Shown here piece by piece: positions 1 through 4,637 of a stretch of 8,787 nt of DNA. The DNA is taken from contig JAITNE010000011.1 of the NCBI GenBank assembly GCA_031290635.1, forward strand, positions 1-8,787, read 5' to 3'. A program made the translations under genes and the position numbers. Each line of letters opens with the position of its first letter. Position 1 is the first letter of the stretch. The stretch is from Tannerella sp. (GTDB lineage: Bacteria; Bacteroidota; Bacteroidia; Bacteroidales; Tannerellaceae). The notes beneath the pieces were generated by a model. That model saw only the letters and a program-made list of their open reading frames with translations, did not search any database and was not told the origin of the DNA.

Positions 1-126
1 ACGATTTTGCTCCGTCACCCGACGATTTTGCTCCGACGCCCGACGATTTTGCTCCGTCACCCGACGATTTTGCTCCGTCGCCCGACGATTTTGCTCCGTC
101 ACCCGACGATTTTGCTCCGTCACCCG
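1..126. repeat. 21-bp minisatellite, six copies, cut by left edge
   Basis: Six contiguous head-to-tail copies of a 21-bp unit that begins ACGATTTTGCTCCG and ends CACCCG start at 1, 22, 43, 64, 85 and 106; the array stops at 126 and continues beyond the left edge. There are no spacers. Only the three bases at unit positions 15-17 vary (TCA four times, ACG once, TCG once). Read in the frame beginning at position 3 the unit encodes D-F-A-P-S/T-P-D and every variant keeps Ser or Thr, so it could be the C-terminal tail of a protein. The two other forward frames are also open through the array, so coding is not proven. Confidence 0.95.
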
Positions 127-260
127 TCCAATCAGCTTGCTTCCCTATCATGAAGACTCGCTTTTCGCAGCGCTTCAACAATTGTCCTGTATGGACACCT
201 CCATTACTTATTTTATTAATTTCCAAACTCGAACATTTTTATGAGTTACATCCCGAATAA
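3..260 (+). CDS. Possible C-terminal end of a repeat-containing protein (doubtful)
   Basis: The frame starting at position 3 is open from the left edge to a TAA at 258-260. It reads six DFAP(S/T)PD heptapeptides followed by about 44 unrelated residues, and it would overlap the start of the next gene at 241 by 20 bases. In favour: the only variable codon in the repeat (TCA/ACG/TCG) stays Ser or Thr, while the other two frames would change charge or size (Arg-His to Arg-Arg, or Val-Thr to Asp-Ala). Against: any 21-bp repeat without stops keeps its frames open, the tail after the repeat looks like no known domain, and the other 21-bp repeats in this window are intergenic. No start is visible because the frame enters from the left edge. 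Confidence 0.2.
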   Translation, partial: DFAPSPDDFAPTPDDFAPSPDDFAPSPDDFAPSPDDFAPSPVQSACFPIMKTRFSQRFNNCPVWTPPLLILLISKLEHFYELHPE

Positions 261-891
261 GGATACCGAATTAGTTCAGTGGGGTAATAACTTTGCCGAC
301 AAGGTCGCTCTCTATGCAAGCAAGTGGAATATTGACGCCGTAGTGGTAACAGCTCTGGCGACAATTGCAGCCTCTTTCGCGTCATGGGTAGCGATTACGG
401 ACAGCGCGGAAAGGAACACGCTTAATGTGTCCGACAAGAACGTTGCCCGCAAGGAGTTTGAACGCCAGATTCGCGCGTTGGTTAATTTCCAGCTCAAGAA
501 TCCGGTTATTACAGACACTCAGCGGCTCGAACTTGGTCTGCCTGTGCACGACGTCAAGCCTACGCCGATTTTGCCTCCGACCGAAGTTCCGGTTCTTGAA
601 ATCGAACTGCTCGGCCCACGCCGTCTGTCGTTCGTTTTCTTCAGTCCCGACAGCGAAAGCAAGGCAAAACCGTACGGCGTAAACGGCGCTGTGATAGTCT
701 ATGGCGTGCTCGACACTCCGACGACTTCGCAGGACGATCTGCCGCACAGCGTCCTTGCTACCCGTACCCCGCACACTCTCGAATTTGCAGCAGCCGAACG
801 CGGTAAAACCGTTTACTACGCTATCTGCTGGCAAAACGAGAAAGGTCAACGCGGCCCATTTAGCGAAGTGGGCAGCTCTATAGTTCCATAA
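241..891 (+). CDS. Unnamed protein, helical N-terminus and FnIII-like C-terminus
   Basis: This encodes 216 residues. I recognise the type (an uncharacterised protein seen in Bacteroidota genomes) but no function is known to me. Residues 1-30 are polar with aromatic residues. Residues 31-52 are Ala/Val/Ile-rich (VVVTALATIAA) and could be a buried helix or a single membrane segment; there is no cleavable signal peptide. Residues 55-100 are a charged helical stretch. A Pro-rich linker (PTPILPPTEVP, 107-117) leads to a beta-strand-rich domain at about 118-216, ending YYAICWQNEKGQRGPFSE, which has the Y-x-[AV]-x-x-x-N-x-x-G-x-x-[GS]-P-[FW]-S signature of a fibronectin type III-like sandwich. The ATG at 241 follows an AT-rich leader and an in-frame TAA at 214-216. 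No Shine-Dalgarno or clear promoter is seen. The gene is monocistronic: repeats lie upstream and a hairpin-rich region downstream. Confidence 0.85.
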   Translation: MSYIPNKDTELVQWGNNFADKVALYASKWNIDAVVVTALATIAASFASWVAITDSAERNTLNVSDKNVARKEFERQIRALVNFQLKNPVITDTQRLELGLPVHDVKPTPILPPTEVPVLEIELLGPRRLSFVFFSPDSESKAKPYGVNGAVIVYGVLDTPTTSQDDLPHSVLATRTPHTLEFAAAERGKTVYYAICWQNEKGQRGPFSEVGSSIVP

Positions 892-899
892 TTGTCAAT

Positions 900-980
900 G
901 GTCGGCGAGTGAAAGAAATTCAAGGTTTCGGAGGATGCGCATGTCGCTGTAAAACAAAACCTTGTCGCCGTCCAACCGAC
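900..980 (+). other. Inverted repeat just after the 241-891 gene
   Basis: CAAGGTTT (921-928) pairs perfectly with AAACCTTG (957-964). The stem can be extended by CGGCGA (903-908) with TCGCCG (965-970), with a 12-nt bulge on the 5' side. The 28-nt loop contains the palindrome ATGCGCAT (935-942). The total of 14 potential base pairs placed 9 nt after a stop codon suggests a 3'-UTR structure. It lacks a T-run, so it is not a classical intrinsic terminator. Whether it folds in the cell is inference. Confidence 0.4.
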
Positions 981-1005
981 AAAAGTATCGGAACAAATCA
1001 GAAAC

Positions 1006-1040
1006 CATCTCTCATTTTCCAGGAGATGTCTTTTGTTTTT
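1006..1040 (+). terminator. Weak terminator-like hairpin
   Basis: CATCTC (1006-1011) pairs with GAGATG (1023-1028) around an 11-nt loop and is followed by TCTTTTGTTTTT. A 6-bp stem plus T-rich tail is terminator-like but weak. It could end the transcript of the gene at 241-891, about 115 nt upstream. Confidence 0.4.
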
Positions 1041-1052
1041 CATTTGCCTCAC

Positions 1053-1082
1053 CCCACTTTTCTTGGTGGGACGTGATTTTTT
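1053..1082 (+). terminator. Weak terminator-like hairpin
   Basis: CCCAC (1053-1057) pairs with GTGGG (1066-1070) around an 8-nt loop. An outer CAC/GTG (1050-1052 with 1073-1075) can be added across a small bulge. A run of six T follows at 1077-1082. This is the second hairpin plus T-run in the series. Confidence 0.45.
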
Positions 1083-1088
1083 AATTGC

Positions 1089-1250
1089 TCCCAAACCTGT
1101 TTGAAGGCTGGGTATTTTAATCTTAATTACTCCCAAACCTGTTTGAAGGCTGGGTATTTCAGTTTTAATTGTAGTCAAGCCTGTTTGAAGGCTTGAGTTT
1201 TTAAACTTTTTCGTGTTCAGGCTTGTGTTCAGGCTTGATATTTTTCAATT
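1089..1250. repeat. Four degenerate 42-bp tandem repeats, hairpin-forming
   Basis: The core AACCTGTTTGAAGGCTGGG recurs with a period of exactly 42 bp. The GTTTGAAGGCT portions begin at 1099, 1141 and 1183, and a diverged fourth GTGTTCAGGCTTGA begins at 1225. Each unit carries an internal inverted repeat. The third is perfect: TCAAGCCT (1175-1182), loop GTTTGA, AGGCTTGA (1189-1196), then GTTTTT. The first two have CCCA...CCT against AGG...TGGG with a small internal loop, followed by TATTTT or TATTTC. The fourth has lost the inverted repeat and instead shows a 12-bp direct duplication of GTTCAGGCTTG. On the minus strand the unit encodes a 14-residue repeat, which I do not regard as a gene. Confidence 0.85.
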
Positions 1251-1257
1251 TATTATG

Positions 1258-1286
1258 CCCACTCCGACCTTCGGAGTGGGTTTTTT
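1258..1286 (+). terminator. Strong intrinsic terminator
   Basis: The 10-bp stem CCCACTCCGA (1258-1267) pairs perfectly with TCGGAGTGGG (1271-1280) around a 3-nt loop (CCT) and is followed immediately by six T (1281-1286). There is no T-run on the opposite strand, so it acts on rightward transcription. The nearest + strand gene upstream ends 367 nt earlier, so the terminator either backs up the weaker hairpins before it or ends an unannotated transcript from the repeat region. It isolates the cyd operon from upstream read-through. Confidence 0.9.
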
Positions 1287-1336
1287 GTTTACCGTCAACC
1301 CGTTCCGAATGCTTCCACACAGGCCGACGTCCCCAT

Positions 1337-1420
1337 CATCCTCCGAAAAACATCCTCCGAAGGCGTCCTGACCCTCATTTTCCTTAAAAAACATCCCCCG
1401 AAAACCATCCCCTCATCCGA
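1337..1420. repeat. C-rich degenerate 14-nt repeats
   Basis: CATCCTCCGAAAAA occurs at 1337-1350 and is followed directly by CATCCTCCGAAGGC at 1351. CATCCCCCGAAAAC lies at 1392-1405, again followed directly by CATCCCCTCATCCG at 1406. The spacing within each pair is 14 nt. The block is G-poor on the + strand. It lies between the terminator at 1258-1286 and the promoter at 1481-1510. I see no coding potential, and its function is unknown. Confidence 0.65.
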
Positions 1421-1480
1421 AGAAATCAACCCAAAAAACTATCCTGCATCAAATAATTTGAATTTTTTTCCCGAAAAATT

Positions 1481-1510
1481 TTTGCATGTCAAAAATAAGC
1501 CATATCTTTG
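1481..1510 (+). promoter_or_regulatory. Bacteroidota-type promoter of the cyd operon
   Basis: A -7 element TATCTTTG (1503-1510) matches the Bacteroidota consensus TAnnTTTG. A -33 element TTTG (1481-1484) lies 18 bp upstream, close to the usual 19-21 bp. Transcription would start around 1517, giving a leader of about 37 nt before the ATG at 1554. An AT-rich stretch (1455-1480) precedes it. I see no FNR-like palindrome (TTGAT-N4-ATCAA) nearby, although control of cytochrome bd by oxygen would be expected. Confidence 0.7.
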
Positions 1511-1553
1511 CAGCGATTTTATATTGAGTTCAAATTTAAACGAGTATCAACAG

Positions 1554-1787
1554 ATGAGAAAAGAGATTCTACCCGCACGAGTGCTGCGTTTTTATGTCGA
1601 GGGTTTCAGGGCGATGACGCTGGGGCGTACGCTCTGGATACTGATTCTCGTGAAGCTGTTTATCATGTTTGTGGTACTCAGGATGTTCTTCTTCCCGCGC
1701 TTCCTCAATCAGTTTGAGACCGTCGGCGACAAGGAGGAATACATCTCGACTCAATTGATAGAAAGAGCATTAAATAATCAGAGTTAA
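1554..1787 (+). CDS. DUF4492-like small membrane protein of the cyd operon
   Basis: This encodes 77 residues. It resembles the DUF4492 family of short proteins found directly ahead of cydA in Bacteroidota and some Campylobacterota. Residues 10-26 (LRFYVEGFRAMTLGRTL) are the conserved basic/aromatic lead-in. About 27-48 is one membrane segment (LWILILVKLFIMFVVLRMFFF), followed by FPRFLNQF and an acidic, soluble C-terminus. I chose the ATG at 1554 over an in-frame ATG at 1458 because the promoter's -7 box (1503-1510) lies between them and the family begins close to this Met. The gene ends 30 nt before cydA with no terminator, so it is co-transcribed. By analogy with CydX/CydH in other bd oxidases it may be an assembly factor or small subunit. 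That role is inference; the sequence is not homologous to CydX by eye. Confidence 0.85.
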   Translation: MRKEILPARVLRFYVEGFRAMTLGRTLWILILVKLFIMFVVLRMFFFPRFLNQFETVGDKEEYISTQLIERALNNQS

Positions 1788-1817
1788 ATAAATTAATATT
1801 CACTAAAACTATTCATC

Positions 1818-3392
1818 ATGATCTTAAATCTTGATTCATCATTAGTTGACTGGTCGCGTGCGCAGTTCGCCATGACGGCCATTTATCACTGGCTTTTCGT
1901 TCCCCTGACCTTGGGCTTGGGGTTGATAATGGCTGTAATGGAGACGATCTATTACAGGACAGGTAAGGCCTTTTGGAAAGAAACGGCAAAATTCTGGATG
2001 AAACTGTTCGGAATAAATTTCGCCGTCGGAGTAGCTACCGGCTTGATTCTCGAATTTGAATTCGGGACTAACTGGTCGAACTATAGCTGGTTTGTGGGCG
2101 ACATCTTCGGCGCTCCTCTCGCTATAGAGGGCATAGTAGCCTTCTTTATGGAGGCGACGTTTATTGCCGTAATGTTCTTCGGATGGAACAAAGTGAGCAA
2201 ATGCTTCCATCTGACTTCTACATGGCTGACATGGGGCGGAGCTTCCATCTCGGCTATCTGGATACTCGTAGCCAATGCGTGGATGCAGTATCCGGCGGGC
2301 ATGTCGTTTAATCCCGACACCGTACGCAACGAGATGGTTGACTTCTCGGCCGTAGTATTCTCGCCCTTCGCAGTCAACAAGTTCTTCCACACCATGCTGT
2401 CGGGCTTGATGCTCGGCGGATCTTTCGTAGTCGGCATAAGCGGATGGTTTCTGATTAAACGGCGTCATGCGAAGTTCGCGCTCTCAAGCATGACCGTAGG
2501 CGCTGTTACAGGACTTGTGGCCGCGCTGCTGCTGCTCGTTACCGGCGATACCTCGTCGAAGAACGTAGCCAAGTATCAACCCATGAAACTTGCCGCCATG
2601 GAAGGGCTTTACAACGGCGACAAAGGCGTAAGTCTTGTCGGAATAGGCGTGATGAAGTGCGACCTCGCCAACGTTGAAAACAACGATGACGCTTTCTATT
2701 TCAAGATAGCTTTTCCGAAAATGCTGTCGTGGCTGGCTACGTACAATACCGACGCCTACATCCCCGGTATCAACGATCTTGTCAACGGCGGCTACGAGGC
2801 CGATCCGGAGCTGGCTCTGTCGTCAGGGACTGCCCTGTCGGCTCATGAGAAGATTATGCGGGGACGCGCTGCAATCAAGGCGCTCCACGACTACCGCGCC
2901 GCAGTCAAGGCCGGCGACAGCTCCGCAGCCGCCACAGCCAAAGCCGACATGGACAAGGACTTCGCCTACTTCGGCTACGGCTACCTGCGCAGTCCCAAAG
3001 ACATCGTCCCTCCGGTGCAGCTTACCTTCTACTCGTTCCACATCATGGTGATTATCGGGGGATACTTTATCCTGTTTTTCATCATCGTCTGCTGGCTTGC
3101 GTGGAGGCGGAAGCTAAGCGGGGCAAAGTGGCTACACCACGTCGCGCTCTGGTCGATTCCGCTGGCTTACATCGCCGGTCAGGCCGGATGGATAGTAGCC
3201 GAAGTAGGACGTCAACCCTGGGCTATACAGGACATCCTGCCCGTCTCGGCAGCCATCTCCAAACTGCCGACAGCGTCGGTGCAAGTAACCTTCTTCCTCT
3301 TCCTTATCCTGTTTGCCGTCATGCTTGTCGCCGAAATCCGCATCATGACCAAAGCAATCAAAAAAGGACCTGACACGGGAGATGATAAATAA
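1818..3392 (+). CDS. cydA: Cytochrome bd quinol oxidase subunit I (CydA)
   Basis: This encodes 524 residues, about the length of E. coli CydA (522). CydA is the haem-bearing, quinol-oxidising subunit of the bd terminal oxidase in the inner membrane, which reduces O2 to water with electrons from quinol (likely menaquinol here). The known ligands are present by alignment to E. coli: His24 (H19, haem b595/d), Glu104 and Glu112 (E99, E107) in IEGIVAFFMEATF, His191 (H186) and Met410 (M393) for haem b558, Lys257 and Glu262 (K252, E257) in KLAAMEG at the start of the Q-loop, and Glu462 in AEVGRQPW (462-468). About nine hydrophobic segments are visible. The region from 263 to 400 is long, as in long-Q-loop enzymes, but contains a distinctive Ala/Lys-rich helical stretch (341-385). 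The ATG at 1818 lacks a clear Shine-Dalgarno. The gene lies 27 nt ahead of cydB. Confidence 0.98.
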   Translation: MILNLDSSLVDWSRAQFAMTAIYHWLFVPLTLGLGLIMAVMETIYYRTGKAFWKETAKFWMKLFGINFAVGVATGLILEFEFGTNWSNYSWFVGDIFGAPLAIEGIVAFFMEATFIAVMFFGWNKVSKCFHLTSTWLTWGGASISAIWILVANAWMQYPAGMSFNPDTVRNEMVDFSAVVFSPFAVNKFFHTMLSGLMLGGSFVVGISGWFLIKRRHAKFALSSMTVGAVTGLVAALLLLVTGDTSSKNVAKYQPMKLAAMEGLYNGDKGVSLVGIGVMKCDLANVENNDDAFYFKIAFPKMLSWLATYNTDAYIPGINDLVNGGYEADPELALSSGTALSAHEKIMRGRAAIKALHDYRAAVKAGDSSAAATAKADMDKDFAYFGYGYLRSPKDIVPPVQLTFYSFHIMVIIGGYFILFFIIVCWLAWRRKLSGAKWLHHVALWSIPLAYIAGQAGWIVAEVGRQPWAIQDILPVSAAISKLPTASVQVTFFLFLILFAVMLVAEIRIMTKAIKKGPDTGDDK

Positions 3393-3419
3393 ATTACTAA
3401 CTATTAAATTATTGACACT

Positions 3420-4568
3420 ATGGATAATTATATATTATTGCAGAATTATTGGTGGTTCTTAATATCACTTCTGGGCGGGCTATTAGTGATGCTGCTCTTC
3501 GTTCAAGGCGGACAGTCGCTGCTGTTTACTCTCGGCAAATCGCCACAACAGCACAAGATGCTCGTCAACTCTACCGGACGCAAGTGGGAGTTTACTTTCA
3601 CTACGCTGGTTACTTTCGGCGGAGCTTTCTTCGCCTCCTTCCCGCTGTTCTACTCTACCAGCTTCGGCGGAGCTTACTGGGTCTGGCTGCTTATACTGCT
3701 GTGCTTCGTGCTTCAAGCCGTGTCGTACGAGTTTCAGTCGAAGAACGGTAACCTGCTCGGGAAAAAGACATATCAAGTCTTCCTTGTACTCAACGGAGTA
3801 TTAGGACCCGTGCTGCTCGGCGCTGCGGTGGGTACATTCTTCAACGGCGCGGAATTTATAGTTGACAAGGCGCAACTGACCGACCTCGGCAATCCCGTCA
3901 TCTCGCACTGGACTAATCCGCTGCACGGTCTCGAAGCTGCTTTCGTCATCTGGAATCTCTGCCTCGGCCTTGGCGTGTTCTTCCTCTCAAGAGTACTTGC
4001 TATTCTTTACTTCATCAACAATATAGATGATGAAACGTTGCGGAAACGCTGCCGTCAACAATTGCCGATAGAAGCCGGTCTGTTCCTGATATTCTTCCTG
4101 ACGTTCTTCATCCATACGCTTGTTGCCGACGGCTTCGCCGTTAATGCGTCAACGCTGGAGGTAACCCTGGAACCATACAAGTATCTGATGAACTTCATCG
4201 AAACGCCCGCTGTTGGAATCATATTGCTGGCAGGCGTAGTGCTTGTGCTTTACGGCATCGCCATCCCCCTGCTCTCGAAGACCGCCAAACATGGTATCTG
4301 GATAGCCGGCACAGGTACGGTGCTGACCGTACTGGCTTTGCTGCTCTGCGCAGGCTGGAACAACACGGCTTACTATCCGTCGCTGTCCGACCCGCAAAGT
4401 TCGCTTACGATAGCAAACTCCTGCTCAAGTCTGTTCACCCTGCGTGTGATGACTTACGTCTCCTTCCTTATCCCCTTTGTATTGGCATACATCTTCTATA
4501 CGTGGCGGTCAATCGACCTCCACAAAATTACAACCAAGGAGATCGAAGGCGACGACCATTTGTATTAA
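3420..4568 (+). CDS. cydB: Cytochrome bd quinol oxidase subunit II (CydB)
   Basis: This encodes 382 residues (E. coli CydB has 379), the partner of CydA in the membrane. It has about eight hydrophobic segments. It is of the Bacteroidota type: VQGGQSLLFTLGK (28-40) replaces the E. coli TDGFDMG region, and GRKWEFTFTTLVTFGGAFFASFP (53-75) replaces HWDGNQVW, so two aspartates of the E. coli motifs are Gln and a third is Glu. YEFQSKNGN (103-111), GWNNTAYYPSL (312-322) and SSLTIANSCSSLFTL (327-341) match the usual family blocks. The C-terminus EGDDHLY is acidic. No cydX gene follows; 4569-4637 is only promoter-sized. The stop codon lies inside a 21-bp duplication (see the repeat at 4551-4583). cydCD, which are needed to assemble the haem centres, are not in the window. 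Confidence 0.97.
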   Translation: MDNYILLQNYWWFLISLLGGLLVMLLFVQGGQSLLFTLGKSPQQHKMLVNSTGRKWEFTFTTLVTFGGAFFASFPLFYSTSFGGAYWVWLLILLCFVLQAVSYEFQSKNGNLLGKKTYQVFLVLNGVLGPVLLGAAVGTFFNGAEFIVDKAQLTDLGNPVISHWTNPLHGLEAAFVIWNLCLGLGVFFLSRVLAILYFINNIDDETLRKRCRQQLPIEAGLFLIFFLTFFIHTLVADGFAVNASTLEVTLEPYKYLMNFIETPAVGIILLAGVVLVLYGIAIPLLSKTAKHGIWIAGTGTVLTVLALLLCAGWNNTAYYPSLSDPQSSLTIANSCSSLFTLRVMTYVSFLIPFVLAYIFYTWRSIDLHKITTKEIEGDDHLY

Positions 4569-4583
4569 AAAGACGACCATTTG
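4551..4583. repeat. 21-bp partial duplication across the cydB stop codon
   Basis: GACGACCATTTG occurs at 4551-4562 and again at 4572-4583, exactly 21 bp apart and in the same reading frame. The first copy encodes Asp-Asp-His-Leu and then Tyr-stop. The second would read Asp-Asp-His-Leu-Ser-stop just after the stop. The TTTG of the second copy also serves as the possible -33 box of the valS promoter. Confidence 0.85.
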
Positions 4584-4614
4584 AGCTGATTCTGATAAAT
4601 ATTCATTATTTTTG
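4580..4614 (+). promoter_or_regulatory. Probable valS promoter
   Basis: TATTTTTG (4607-4614) fits the -7 consensus TAnnTTTG. TTTG at 4580-4583 is the nearest -33 candidate, but the spacer of 23 bp is longer than the usual 19-21. The start codon of valS is 24 nt after the -7 box, so the leader would be short. No terminator separates cydB from valS, so read-through from the cyd operon is also possible. Confidence 0.5.
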
Positions 4615-4637
4615 CAGTCGAAAACAATTGAATTTTT

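Noticed and set aside
1..126. CRISPR array
   Set aside because: The 21-bp units are directly adjacent with no spacers and no cas genes are nearby, so this is a plain tandem repeat.
562..582. Copy of the 21-bp repeat inside the 241-891 gene
   Set aside because: GATTTTGCCTCCG resembles the repeat core GATTTTGCTCCG, but the match is short, has an inserted base and falls in a Pro-rich linker, so chance is the simpler explanation.
846..1250. Minus-strand open frame with 14-residue repeats (SLQTGL...)
   Set aside because: It has no ATG before the repeats (only a TTG inside them), its 3' end overlaps the real gene at 241-891, and the frame stays open because 42 is a multiple of three. The hairpins and T-runs fit non-coding DNA better.
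1458..1553. N-terminal extension of the DUF4492-like protein from an ATG at 1458
   Set aside because: The extension would be translated across the operon promoter (-7 box at 1503-1510) and does not look like the family's start, so the ATG at 1554 is preferred.
4569..4637. A cydX-like gene after cydB
   Set aside because: The 69-bp gap has stops in the relevant frames and carries the valS promoter, so there is no room for a membrane microprotein.
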